DNA of 64,000 bases from Ahrensia sp. (GTDB lineage Bacteria > Pseudomonadota > Alphaproteobacteria > Rhizobiales > Rhizobiaceae), in NCBI GenBank assembly GCA_002706335.1, contig PAKZ01000026.1, positions 62,001-126,000 of the forward strand, given 5' to 3'. The position numbers and the translations under genes were made by a program. The notes below the pieces were generated by a model, which was given only the letters and a program-made list of their open reading frames with translations, was not told the DNA's origin and did no database searches. Of this stretch, positions 18,480-27,729 are shown piece after piece. How positions within the stretch are numbered: the stretch's first letter is position 1; each line of letters starts with the position of its first letter.

Positions 18480-19436
18480 TCACTTCGGATGCCGCAGACG
18501 CGGGTTGGTCAGGATCGAACCAACGTCGGCCGCAAGATTGAGAAGGATGAAGGTCGCCGCGAAGATCAGGCAGCAGGCCTGCACAACGGGGAAGTCGCGC
18601 TTGCTCACCGCGTCGACAAGCAACTGACCGACGCCCGGATAGACGAAAACCACCTCGACCAGAACCACGCCGGTGATCAGATAAGCGAGGTTGAGCGCGA
18701 CCACGTTGATGATCGGCGCCCACGCATTCGGCAGGGCATGTCGGACGATCACCTTCCATGGCGGCACCCCTTTAAGCCGCGCCATCTCGATATAGGGCGA
18801 AGCGAGAAGGTTGATGATCGCGGCGCGCGTCATGCGCATCATATGGGCGGTCACGACGAGCACGAGCGTCAGCGCCGGAAGGAACGTTCGATACAGAAGG
18901 TCGCCCAAACTCATGTCCGAACTGAGACTGGCGATGGCGGGGAACATGCTCCACTTCACCGCGAAATAGAGGATCAGGATGTAGCCGAGGAAGAATTCGG
19001 GGGACGAGATCGACGTCAAGGTCAGCACGTTGGCGACCCGGTCGAAAATCGTGTTGCGCAGAAGCGCCACAATGACGCCGAGCACGATCGCGACCGGAAC
19101 CGCGATCACGGCGGCGTAGGCCGCGAGGAACAACGTGTTCATGAAGCGCGGGCCGATGGCTGAACTGACGCGTTCGCCAGACACGAGCGAGACGCCAAAA
19201 TCGCCCTGCACCGCGCCGCCAAGCCATTCGGCGTAACGTATCCAGACAGGGCGATCGAGCCCCAGCTGTTCGCGCATCGCGGTGACGGTTTCCTCGGTGG
19301 CGCCTTGGCCGAGAACGGCCTGGGCAAGGTCGCCCGGCAGCAATTCGACGGCTGAGAAGATCAGGATGGAGACCACCAGCAAGGTGATCAGTCCATACAT
19401 AAGCCGCTTCCCAACCAGCTTGAAAATATCCCCCAT
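18480..19436 (-). CDS. Peptide/nickel-type ABC transporter permease (DppB-like)
   Basis: A 318-aa permease with six predicted helices. It has the family N-terminus (KRLMYGLITLLVVSILIF), the extracytoplasmic segment LLPGDLAQAVLGQGA, and the coupling loop SPYIEMARLKGVPPWKVIVRHALPNA. The ATG at 19436 has an ideal GGAGGG site; the codons before it show no protein-like character. It is the second gene of the transporter operon after the binding protein, separated from it by a GC-rich hairpin. Confidence 0.9.
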   Translation of the reverse strand: MGDIFKLVGKRLMYGLITLLVVSILIFSAVELLPGDLAQAVLGQGATEETVTAMREQLGLDRPVWIRYAEWLGGAVQGDFGVSLVSGERVSSAIGPRFMNTLFLAAYAAVIAVPVAIVLGVIVALLRNTIFDRVANVLTLTSISSPEFFLGYILILYFAVKWSMFPAIASLSSDMSLGDLLYRTFLPALTLVLVVTAHMMRMTRAAIINLLASPYIEMARLKGVPPWKVIVRHALPNAWAPIINVVALNLAYLITGVVLVEVVFVYPGVGQLLVDAVSKRDFPVVQACCLIFAATFILLNLAADVGSILTNPRLRHPK

Positions 19437-19554
19437 TACATCCCTCCTGGAGCTATGCAGCGACAGGCTGCAGCCGGCCGTCCGGCCCCGACGTTTCAAA
19501 TTTGGCGCGGATCAATCTTGCAGGATCGCCCGGAGCCGAAACCGGGGCATCGAA

Positions 19555-19578
19555 CGGCGCCCCCGGGTAGGGGCGCCG
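19555..19578 (-). repeat. Intercistronic GC-rich hairpin between binding-protein and permease genes
   Basis: CGGCGCCCC at 19555-19563 and GGGGCGCCG at 19570-19578 form a 9-bp stem with a 6-base loop. There is no T-run on the transcribed side. Hairpins in this position commonly protect the upstream binding-protein mRNA or attenuate read-through into the permease genes; here that is an inference. Confidence 0.5.
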
Positions 19579-19627
19579 TCCCTTTGCGAACCCCGCGGCG
19601 CCCTTCCGCCACGAGGATACTCTCACC

Positions 19628-21235
19628 TTACGCGAACCACCAGCGGCTTGCCGCGCGAGCGCCGTCGCACTCCCAGCTTGCCGCGAGTTCGTCCGGCACG
19701 CCGATATCGGCGCGGTGCGCGTAGACGAAGTTGTTGAAGAACGGGATGATCGTCCCTCCGTCGTCCTTCGCAAGGATCGCCATCTCGCGATACATTTCCT
19801 TTCGAAGGCTTTCGTCGAGCTCAGACTTGGCCTTGAGCAGCAGTTCGTTGAACCGCTCGTTCTTCCAGTGGCTCTCGTTCCACGCCGCGTCTTCCTTGTA
19901 GGCCAGGGAGTACATCACGTCCGGTGTCGGACGGGCGCCCCAGGAAACGAGCGTGAAGGGCTTCACCAGCCAGACGTCGGAGTAGTAGCCGTCGTTGGGC
20001 TCACGCACCACGTTGACCTTGATGCCCGACGCCTTGGCCTGCTCGGCATAAAGAACGGCCATGTCGACGGCGCCGGCGTAGACGCTGTCGGCGGTGCTCA
20101 GGTTGACCGTCAGCCCCTCGGCACCGGCCTTCTTCAGCAGCGACTTGGCCTGGTCGGGATCATAATCGCGCTGCTCGATGCCTTCCGGATAGTAGGGCTG
20201 CGCCGGCGAGTGGTGGAAGTCGTTCGCCTTGGTGGCGGCGCCGAACGCGATCTTCTCGATGATTTCATCGCGGTTGATCGACAGCTTCAACGCGTTGCGC
20301 ACGTCGACATTGTCGAATGGCGCCGTGTCGCAGAACATCGGCATCGTGATGGCTGCCGCCGACGGCACGTTGTCGACAATGATGTTCGGGTCGCGCTCGA
20401 GAAGCGACTTCGTTTTCAGGTCGATCAACGACACGGAATGCACGTCGCCGGTCACAAGAGCGGTCTGGCGAGCGTTCGGGTCGTTGAGCACGAGCATCGT
20501 CACCTTGTCGAAATAGGCACCTTCGCGATGCCAACCCTCGTGGCGGCTCAAATCCCACTGAACGCCGAACTCGCCGGAGTCGATTTTGTAGGGGCCACAG
20601 CCGTCGCCGGACTTCCAGTCGATGGTGCCGTCGTCATTGGCCGGGCAGATTGCGAAGTGGTAGTCGGTCATCAGCCACGGCAAATCGGCGTTACCGCCGG
20701 TCAGCTTGATCTTGACCGTGTGGTCGCCGTCCTTGGTGATGTCGGTGACATCCGTGAGAAGCGACTTGGCCGCGGACGTAGACTTCTCGCCGCGGTGGTG
20801 ATTGAGCGATGCGATAACGTCGTCCGCCGTCACCGGCTTGCCGGAGTGGAAGGTCGCGTTCGGCGTGAGCTCGAAAGTCCACTCGGATGCGTCCTCGCTG
20901 GCTTCCCAGCTGTCGGCAAGGTCCGGTCCCAGCGAACCGTCGCCATTGATCATCGTCAGATAGCTGCGGTGCGTGTGGCCGAGAAAGATCATCTGGCGTG
21001 TCACATATGTGCCGGGGTCGTGTGTGTCCGACGTGTTGCCGTCGTGGAGACCCCAACGGAAAGTTCCGCCCTTCTTGGGCTGCGCCGCAGCCGCCTTCGT
21101 CCAAAGACCGGTTGCGGTCGTTGCGGTCAAACCAGCGGCAAGCGAATAGTTCATGAAGTCGCGTCGGGAAACCCGGCCGCGCTTCGCCTCTTCGGCCATG
21201 CGGTCAATCATTCCCGGAATCGATTTTTTCTTCAT
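19628..21235 (-). CDS. ABC transporter substrate-binding protein (family 5) with Tat signal
   Basis: Periplasmic binding protein, 535 aa, of the DppA/OppA/NikA group. The N-terminus carries a twin-arginine signal (SRRDFMNYSLAAGL) followed by a hydrophobic stretch and an AAAAQ cleavage region. The mature part has WTFELTPNATFHSGKPVTADDV, the family hallmark. Tat targeting means it is folded before export. The ATG at 21235 is preferred over one nine bases upstream because the GGAGG site is too close to the latter. It is the first gene of the ABC operon. Ligand unknown. Confidence 0.87.
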   Translation of the reverse strand: MKKKSIPGMIDRMAEEAKRGRVSRRDFMNYSLAAGLTATTATGLWTKAAAAQPKKGGTFRWGLHDGNTSDTHDPGTYVTRQMIFLGHTHRSYLTMINGDGSLGPDLADSWEASEDASEWTFELTPNATFHSGKPVTADDVIASLNHHRGEKSTSAAKSLLTDVTDITKDGDHTVKIKLTGGNADLPWLMTDYHFAICPANDDGTIDWKSGDGCGPYKIDSGEFGVQWDLSRHEGWHREGAYFDKVTMLVLNDPNARQTALVTGDVHSVSLIDLKTKSLLERDPNIIVDNVPSAAAITMPMFCDTAPFDNVDVRNALKLSINRDEIIEKIAFGAATKANDFHHSPAQPYYPEGIEQRDYDPDQAKSLLKKAGAEGLTVNLSTADSVYAGAVDMAVLYAEQAKASGIKVNVVREPNDGYYSDVWLVKPFTLVSWGARPTPDVMYSLAYKEDAAWNESHWKNERFNELLLKAKSELDESLRKEMYREMAILAKDDGGTIIPFFNNFVYAHRADIGVPDELAASWECDGARAASRWWFA

Positions 21236-21696
21236 TATCAACATGCCTCCATTTGTTGTTGTGTGTTGTCGTTGAGCGCAGAACAAGCTTCAACACCCGG
21301 TCTTTAAGGTCAAACGCTCAGCACAATTCGGGTAGTCAAATTGCGACATATTGGCACCTAAACACGAACAATCGCCCAGTTCCACCCGTGGCTCCGGTTT
21401 TTTCCCGAGGCCATTTTGAGGAATTCAAGCCCTGACGGGCACCCTATGGCGCCTTGGGAAACTCCGGATTGCGCGGACAATCCGGTGCCTGTCGCACAGC
21501 AAGAGAGGATGGCCACATCATATTGTTTTTGCTTATTTTTTATAGATCGAGTGGCAGGCTCCAGACCCCGCCGACCCGGTTGTGCATGACGATCCTGCGA
21601 CGTCGTCGAAACGGACGGCATTCGACATTCAGGCTCAAAGCGCTTTGACCGGATTAGCAGTACAATTTTTTATGAAAAAAGCCGGTGGCGTCTTTT
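21236..21696. other. Intergenic region upstream of the ABC importer operon
   Basis: About 460 bases between the LysR gene stop and the binding-protein start, both leftward. It must include the ABC promoter; stretches near 21,520-21,545 and 21,660-21,680 are AT-rich. I see no gene or RNA. A LysR box is possible but no clear T-N11-A dyad was identified by eye. Confidence 0.45.
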
Positions 21697-22593
21697 CTAG
21701 ACGCGATCCCAAGGGGCTACGGGCTGCGTCGCGGCGACCAGAGCAGTGATAACTGCGTTCACTGTAGGGCTCGATCTGCGGTTTTCGGGGACGAGCACCT
21801 TGAGGGACAGGTCGGGGATTCGGTACTCCGGCAACAGCGCCACCAGCTCGCCGCTCTCGAGGGCGTCACGAACCAGAGGTTCCGAAACGATCGTCACGCC
21901 GACGCCTCGGATCGCCGCGGCGCGCAGGACATGGCTGTCCGTCGCGCTGAACACGCTGCCGATCTCGACGCTCACCTCGCCCGCGGGCCCGCCGAACGCC
22001 CAGCGCGTGCCGCTCGCCGGAAACGAGATGCAGTCATGGTCGGCAAGATCGCGCGGGTGCTGCGGATATCCCCGTCGCTCCAGATAGTCCGGCGATGCGA
22101 CGATGGCGCGAGGAAGCGGGCACAGCGGAATGTCGATGACGTGCGGATAGCTCGTCGGCAAGCCGCCGATCGCGAGGTCGTAGCCTTCCTCCAGCGGGTT
22201 CACAGAGCGGTCGATCATCACCAGATCGATGCGCACACCCGGATTATCGATGCGAAACTGGATCAGGACATCGCTGAAATAGAGCGATGCGATCGTGGAG
22301 GGGCATTTGATGCGGATATGTTCCTGCGGCCGGCTCGCGCCCTCTACGCCGTCGAGCGCGGCCTCGAGCTCGGACACAAGCGTCAGGAACCGCTGTTGAT
22401 AGCCATGTCCGGCCTCGGTCAGTTGCAGCCCTCGGGTCGAGCGCATGAAGAGCTGCGTCTTCAGCTGGTATTCGAGTTGCGATATCCGCTTGGAGATAAC
22501 GGACGGCACGGTGTGTGCTTCGCGCGCGGCGGCCGAGAAGGAGCCGAGGCGCGCCACGTTCAGGAAAGCCCGTATGTTGGAAATGATATCCAT
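21697..22593 (-). CDS. LysR-family transcriptional regulator
   Basis: A 298-aa regulator. The N-terminal winged helix-turn-helix (residues 1-60) contains FLNVARLGSFSAAAREAHTVPSVISKRIS then LEYQLKTQLFMRSTRGLQLTEAG, the standard LysR signature. The rest is a periplasmic-binding-like effector domain (from about 90). It lies between a flavin oxidoreductase gene upstream and the peptide-type ABC operon downstream, all on the same strand. It is therefore a candidate activator of the transport and oxidation genes on either side. The effector is unknown. Confidence 0.87.
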   Translation of the reverse strand: MDIISNIRAFLNVARLGSFSAAAREAHTVPSVISKRISQLEYQLKTQLFMRSTRGLQLTEAGHGYQQRFLTLVSELEAALDGVEGASRPQEHIRIKCPSTIASLYFSDVLIQFRIDNPGVRIDLVMIDRSVNPLEEGYDLAIGGLPTSYPHVIDIPLCPLPRAIVASPDYLERRGYPQHPRDLADHDCISFPASGTRWAFGGPAGEVSVEIGSVFSATDSHVLRAAAIRGVGVTIVSEPLVRDALESGELVALLPEYRIPDLSLKVLVPENRRSSPTVNAVITALVAATQPVAPWDRV

Positions 22594-22654
22594 TGCGCGA
22601 AGATGGAGCCGCGGAAGCGGCCCCTGTCAACTGTCTGGCGTGCAGGCGGACGGT

Positions 22655-24109
22655 TTATCCCGCTGCTTCTGCCATGGCCTCGCTTCTGACATGAGCCCCC
22701 TGACTGCGCAGGGTGTCCTGCAGCTCGGCGATATTGACGGCGCGCGGCTCGACGCCGCGGTTTGCGGCGATGCCCGCGGCTGCGCCAGCCGCCTGCCCGG
22801 TCAGCCAGCACTGTGGTATCTCGCGCATGAAACCGTGCGAGTTGGCATCGCAGGAAACGTGCCGGCCGGCCGCAACCAGTCCATTCAAGCGTGCCGGCAC
22901 CAATGCGCCATAAGGAACCGAGATAACGGGGAATTTCGGCGATACGGACGGGCTGACCCCGACCTCGTCCGCGAGCACCTTACCTTCCGGCCACTGACTG
23001 CGTTCGATGCGGCCGACGCCTTCGAGCCGGCGCGTATGGCGGACACCGAGCTGCGAGCCGCTGAGCATCATCCAGGCCTTCTGGAAGCCCGGAGCGTGTT
23101 TGCGGAAGAATTCGCAATGGGTCTGCATGAAGCGGTGCGAACGGATTTCGAGTTCCGTCTGATCGTCGACATTGACCGCGGAGAGACCGGACTGGCGCGG
23201 ACCGAGGAACAGCGCCACATCGTTACGCCAAGAGACATACGGCGCCTGGAAGAAGCCGAGCGTCTCGCGGCCGAGCTTGTTCAACTCCGAGAAAGCGTCG
23301 GGTTCGTTTAGGCGGAAATCGAGCCAGGTCTCCATGTCGACGCCGCAGAGCATGAAGCCCGTATTGGCGGAATGGTGGACGTCTCCCTCCTCGATATCGG
23401 TCTCGAAACCGCCGCCGGCGCGCGAGAACACGTCGCCGTCGCCTGTGCAATCAACGACGACCTTGGCGTAGAGCGCCTGGCGGCCTTCCTTGCTTTCGAA
23501 GACGATTCCCTTGACCGCGCCGTCCTCGACAATCGGCACCGACATCCAGGAATGGAAGACCAGCCGCACGCCAGCCTCGATCAGCATTTCCTGCGACAGC
23601 AGCTTGAGGCGTTCCGGATCGATGGTCGGCGCCCAGGTCACGATGCCGTGGAAGGCCGAAGTGCGCAGCCGCCAGTATTTGGCCAGCGCGTCGTCCTTTA
23701 CGCCCCATAGCTTCTTTTCCGGCCCTGCGACCGCCTCGGGCGGCAACCGATCGAGCACTTCCTTCGCGAAGCCCTGGATGACCTGATTGCCCTCCCAGTC
23801 GGTCATCCGGTCGATCCAGATGACGACACCGCCGGTGGAAAGCCCGCCGAGATGATTGTATCGCTCCAACATGACGACATCGGCGCCGGTGCGCGCGGCA
23901 GCGAGCGCCGCCGCCGTGCCGGCCGGTCCGCCGCCGACCACGAGCACATCGCAATTGTGGTAGACAGGGATATCGCGCGAGGATTCGGTGAAAGTCCCCT
24001 GCCCGTTGCGCGGCGGAAATGTGTGGGATTGCTCGTTGAAGATATCGGACGAGAGGAACCGGTCTTCCGACTGTCGGATTTCCTGCACCTTCGGTTTCTG
24101 ATCGGTCAT
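22655..24109 (-). CDS. FAD-dependent oxidoreductase (FAD_oxidored family)
   Basis: A 484-aa flavoprotein. After a ~50-residue lead comes a dinucleotide-binding VLVVGGGPAGTAAALAAARTG (about 54-75), LERYNHLGGLSTGGVV (about 80-95) and VVDCTGDGDVFSRAGG (about 210), which together are characteristic of the FAD_oxidored (PF12831-type) enzymes. The C-terminal VAAGRHVSCDANSHGFMR contacts the flavin in this family. The substrate is unknown. It is separated from the upstream GMC oxidoreductase by about 150 bases, and a GAGGAG site precedes the ATG. Confidence 0.8.
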   Translation of the reverse strand: MTDQKPKVQEIRQSEDRFLSSDIFNEQSHTFPPRNGQGTFTESSRDIPVYHNCDVLVVGGGPAGTAAALAAARTGADVVMLERYNHLGGLSTGGVVIWIDRMTDWEGNQVIQGFAKEVLDRLPPEAVAGPEKKLWGVKDDALAKYWRLRTSAFHGIVTWAPTIDPERLKLLSQEMLIEAGVRLVFHSWMSVPIVEDGAVKGIVFESKEGRQALYAKVVVDCTGDGDVFSRAGGGFETDIEEGDVHHSANTGFMLCGVDMETWLDFRLNEPDAFSELNKLGRETLGFFQAPYVSWRNDVALFLGPRQSGLSAVNVDDQTELEIRSHRFMQTHCEFFRKHAPGFQKAWMMLSGSQLGVRHTRRLEGVGRIERSQWPEGKVLADEVGVSPSVSPKFPVISVPYGALVPARLNGLVAAGRHVSCDANSHGFMREIPQCWLTGQAAGAAAGIAANRGVEPRAVNIAELQDTLRSQGAHVRSEAMAEAAG

Positions 24110-24257
24110 CGGATCTCCTCCCTGTTCCGCTGCCGGCAGATCGCCCGGCTCTTCTTATCTATTTCGCGAAGTAACTACGTCGAGTAAGCAGCCGGTTGAA
24201 CGCCCGGCGTTGCAAAAGCGCCTTTCGCGTTTCGCGCCAAAGCCGCAGAGCGTCTCC

Positions 24258-25856
24258 TCAAGCCGCCGCACGGATCAGGTCGGCCGCGCGCTCGGCGATC
24301 ATGATGACCGGCGCGCAGGTGTTGCCCGAGGGGATGGTCGGCATGATCGAGGCATCGACCACGCGCAACCCATCCATGCCATGAACCTTCAACTTGTCAT
24401 CGACGACAGCATCCTCGCCATGGCCCATCTTGGCCGTGCCGACGGGATGGAATGTCGTGGCGACCGTTTCGCGGGCGTAGGCGATCAGTTCCTCGCGCGA
24501 GGTTTTCGCCGGTCCGGGGCTCGTTTCCTCCGGCGCGAATTTTGCCATGGCGGGCGCCGCCGCGATCTTGCGCACGAGTTCGACCGAGCGGGCCGCGATC
24601 TCGCAGTCATAGTCGGTCGCCAGGAAGTTGTGCAGGATCTCGGGCTGCTTTTCCGGATCGGCGGTGACTGCGTGGCAATGGCCGATGCTCTCGGGACGCA
24701 GGATGCAGACCGACGAGGTGATGCCCGGATGGTCGTGCACCGGGCCGCCGACCCTGTCGTAACTGGCCGCCGAGGCATGGATCTGCACATCGGGAGCCGG
24801 CGCATCCTCCATCACCCTGGCAAAAGCGGCTAGCAACGGCGGTTGCGCCGACATGGGCCCGGTGCGGCGAAGCGCATATTCGGCCGCCAGCATGGCCCGT
24901 CCGAAGAAAGAGCTGACCCGGCTGTTCAGCGTTTTCGTGTTGTGAACCTTGTGGGTGATGCGAATGTGCCAGTGGTCTTGCAGGTTTTCGCCGACGCCCG
25001 GAAGGTCGTGGACGACCTCAAGACCCAGATCCCTGATCCGCGCCGCCTGGCCGATGCCGGAGCGCTCCATCAAGGCCGGCGTGCCATAGGCGCCGGAACA
25101 CAGGATGACCTCGCGCCTCGCGGTCGCGGTAACGGTCTCGCCGCCCCTGCGGAAGACCAGCCCGGTGGCGCGGCGGCCGTCGGTCACGACGCGATCGGCC
25201 ATGGCGCCGGTGACGACAGTGAGGTTGGGCCGGCCTTCAGCGGGGCGCAGAAATGCCTTTTCCGAGGATTGGCGGCGGCCTTTCAGGATCAGGGACTGGA
25301 AGTACTGGACGCCTTCATTGTCGCCGCAATTGTAGTCATGCGTCTTGCGCACGCCGATCTCGTCGGCGGCATCCATGTAGCCGTCAAGGACAGGCCAGCG
25401 CATACCGGGGTCGGAGATCTTCCATTCGCCGTTACGGCCATGGGCCTGCAGATCCTCGCCGACCCAGCCCTCCGACCGCATGAAATAGGGCAGCACGTCG
25501 GACCACCCCCAGCCCTCGTTTCCCTGCGCGCGCCAGTTGTCGTAATCCCAGCGGTGACCGCGGACATAGACCATGCCGTTGATCGAGGACGAGCCACCCA
25601 GAACCTTGCCGCGCGGCACCGGCAAAGTCCGTCCGCCCAGATGCGGTTCGGGTGCGGTCTTGTAGAGCCAGTCGAAGCGCGGATTGCCGAGCAGTTTGGG
25701 CAACATCAGCGGTATCTCGATGAAGAGATGCTGTCCCGACCCGCCCGCCTCGACCAGCAGGACGCGGACTTCGGGATCCTTGCTCAACCGGTTGGCGAGA
25801 AGGCAGCCGGCGGTGCCGCCGCCGGCAATGATGTAGTCGAAAGTGTCTTCGCTCAT
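24258..25856 (-). CDS. GMC-family FAD oxidoreductase (choline dehydrogenase-like)
   Basis: A 532-aa alcohol dehydrogenase/oxidase of the glucose-methanol-choline family. Signatures: an N-terminal FAD motif AGGGTAGCLLANRLS, GMC signature 1 GRTLPVPRGKVLGGSSSING (about 75-95), signature 2 GTPALMERSGIG (about 255) and a C-terminal FHPVGTAKMG with the catalytic histidine, followed by VVDASIMPTIPSGN. It starts nine bases after the TRAP permease gene, so it is probably co-transcribed with the importer and may oxidise the imported compound. The substrate is not known. Confidence 0.88.
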   Translation of the reverse strand: MSEDTFDYIIAGGGTAGCLLANRLSKDPEVRVLLVEAGGSGQHLFIEIPLMLPKLLGNPRFDWLYKTAPEPHLGGRTLPVPRGKVLGGSSSINGMVYVRGHRWDYDNWRAQGNEGWGWSDVLPYFMRSEGWVGEDLQAHGRNGEWKISDPGMRWPVLDGYMDAADEIGVRKTHDYNCGDNEGVQYFQSLILKGRRQSSEKAFLRPAEGRPNLTVVTGAMADRVVTDGRRATGLVFRRGGETVTATARREVILCSGAYGTPALMERSGIGQAARIRDLGLEVVHDLPGVGENLQDHWHIRITHKVHNTKTLNSRVSSFFGRAMLAAEYALRRTGPMSAQPPLLAAFARVMEDAPAPDVQIHASAASYDRVGGPVHDHPGITSSVCILRPESIGHCHAVTADPEKQPEILHNFLATDYDCEIAARSVELVRKIAAAPAMAKFAPEETSPGPAKTSREELIAYARETVATTFHPVGTAKMGHGEDAVVDDKLKVHGMDGLRVVDASIMPTIPSGNTCAPVIMIAERAADLIRAAA

Positions 25857-25865
25857 CGGATTACC

Positions 25866-27185
25866 TCAATTCATCAAGGTCGGCAGGAACAGGGAAAGCT
25901 GCGGAAAGGAGACCATGAGGATCACGACGACCAGATCGCAGAGCAGGAACCAGCCGACGCCCCGGAAGATCGTCACGAGTGGAATCTCGTTGCCTACCAC
26001 GCCTTTGACGACGAAGACGTTGAAGCCGAGCGGAGGCGTCAACATGCCGATCTCGATGAACTTCACCACGAGAACGCCGAACCAGACCAGATCGAGATTC
26101 ATCGCCTTCAGGAGCGGGATGAAGACCGGCATGGTGATCAGCATGATGCCGATCGGATCGAGGAACATGCCGAGGATCAAATAGATGACCGAGATCGCGA
26201 TAATCACCATGACCGGGTCGAGACCGAGCGGGGCGATCAGCTGAGCCAGCATGTTGGAAGCGCCGGTGAAGCTCAGCAGGCGCGTGAACATCAGCGCGCC
26301 CATGCCGACGAAGAAGATTTGCGAGGTGGTGAGGATGGCATCGCGCACCGCCTCCCACAGTTTTGCCCAGGTCATGCGACGCTGCGCGACCGCGATGGCC
26401 AGCGCAAGAGCAGAGCCGGCGGCGCCGGCCTCGGTCGGCGTCACGACGCCGCCGTAAAGCCCGCCGATGATGCCGAAAACAAGAATGAACAGCGGCCAGA
26501 TCTCGCCAAGCGACTGCCAGCGCTCGCGCCTTATCTCCTCGGCGCTCTTCTCCTCGTGGATCCGCGGCGCCAGTTCCGGATTGATCTTGCAGCGGATGAG
26601 GATCATCGCGGTGTAGACACCGGCGGTCAAAAGCCCCGGAATGATTCCCGCGATCAGCAGGTCGACAATCGAGGTCTCGGCGAAGATGCCGTAGAGCACC
26701 ATCAGGATCGACGGCGGGATTAGCGCCGCGATCGTGCCGGCGGAAGCGACCACGCCGGTAGCAAGCCCCTTTTCGTAGCCGGCCTTGAGCATCTCCGGAA
26801 TGGCAAGGCGGCCCATGGCGGCGGCGGCGGCGACCGAAGAGCCGCAGCCGGCCGCGAAACCGGCCGAGGCAATATTGGCCGCAACCGCCAGACCGCCCGG
26901 CAGCGCCGAGAGCCACAGGCGTGCGGCCTTGAACAACGATGTCGCGATACCCGAGACATAGACGATGGAGCCCATCAGCAGGAACATGGGGATCGCCGAA
27001 AGATCCCAGTTCGCCGCGAAGTAGTAGGGCACCTCGCGCATCTGGCCGATGGCGACGTTGAAGTTTTTGAGTTCCCAGAAACCCAGGAAGCTCACGACGC
27101 CAAGCGCGACGCCGATCGGCGTGCGGATCGCGATGAGGAAAAGCATGCCTGCAAAGCAGACAAGGCTCAGTGTCAGTCCATCCAT
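25866..27185 (-). CDS. dctM: TRAP transporter large permease (DctM-like)
   Basis: A 439-aa inner-membrane protein with about 12-13 hydrophobic segments. Motifs of the DctM family include GVALGVVSFLG near the N-terminus, AAGCGSSVAAAAAMGRLAIPEM and GTIAALIPPSILMVLYG. It uses an ion gradient for uptake with DctQ and DctP. The operon order is dctP-dctQ-dctM-GMC. Ten bases separate it from the dctQ stop. Confidence 0.9.
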   Translation of the reverse strand: MDGLTLSLVCFAGMLFLIAIRTPIGVALGVVSFLGFWELKNFNVAIGQMREVPYYFAANWDLSAIPMFLLMGSIVYVSGIATSLFKAARLWLSALPGGLAVAANIASAGFAAGCGSSVAAAAAMGRLAIPEMLKAGYEKGLATGVVASAGTIAALIPPSILMVLYGIFAETSIVDLLIAGIIPGLLTAGVYTAMILIRCKINPELAPRIHEEKSAEEIRRERWQSLGEIWPLFILVFGIIGGLYGGVVTPTEAGAAGSALALAIAVAQRRMTWAKLWEAVRDAILTTSQIFFVGMGALMFTRLLSFTGASNMLAQLIAPLGLDPVMVIIAISVIYLILGMFLDPIGIMLITMPVFIPLLKAMNLDLVWFGVLVVKFIEIGMLTPPLGFNVFVVKGVVGNEIPLVTIFRGVGWFLLCDLVVVILMVSFPQLSLFLPTLMN

Positions 27186-27195
27186 AGCTAAGCGC

Positions 27196-27729
27196 TCATG
27201 CGTCCGGAATGCGGGCGTGGTGTTGTTCGTTCGGACCGCGTCCGGGGAGAAGAATGCGGACGAATCTCAGAGTAAGGCAAAGCAGCAGGCTGGCGCCGGC
27301 GATCGGCAGCAGCCACCGTCCGGGCCACACGATCATGTAGCCGCCGGAAATCTCCAGCACCTCGCCCTGCGCCGTGCGCCGGAGCGCGGATTCGTAACTC
27401 TGCCACGTGAAGGCGACCATATAGGCAATGCCGAGAAAGGTCGTGAAGGCGTCGAGCCAGCGGCGTAGCCGCGGCCCCATATATTCGGTGAAGATGTCCG
27501 CGGAGATGTGGTCGTCGCGCAGCCCCAGAAAGGCAATGGGCAGAAAGGTCGCCGCGATCATGTAGTAGGCGGCAACAGTCTGGTTGGTCTGGCGTAGCGG
27601 CGAGTGCATCACGGTTCGCATGAACACGTCGAAGGTGACGTGAATCATCATGGCGAATCCGGCGAGGACCGCGAGCGCCAGAAGCGCTCGCGACCACCAT
27701 TCGAGGATCCGATCGATCCGGTCGAGCAT
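27196..27729 (-). CDS. dctQ: TRAP transporter small permease (DctQ-like)
   Basis: A 177-aa membrane protein with four hydrophobic helices in the DctQ pattern: LAVLAGFAMMIHVTFDVFMR, then AAYYMIAATFLPIAFLGLRDDHISAD, with the conserved Arg-x-Asp-x-His-x-x-x-Asp. It starts directly after the dctP stop codon with no spacer and is the membrane partner of the large permease. Confidence 0.88.
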   Translation of the reverse strand: MLDRIDRILEWWSRALLALAVLAGFAMMIHVTFDVFMRTVMHSPLRQTNQTVAAYYMIAATFLPIAFLGLRDDHISADIFTEYMGPRLRRWLDAFTTFLGIAYMVAFTWQSYESALRRTAQGEVLEISGGYMIVWPGRWLLPIAGASLLLCLTLRFVRILLPGRGPNEQHHARIPDA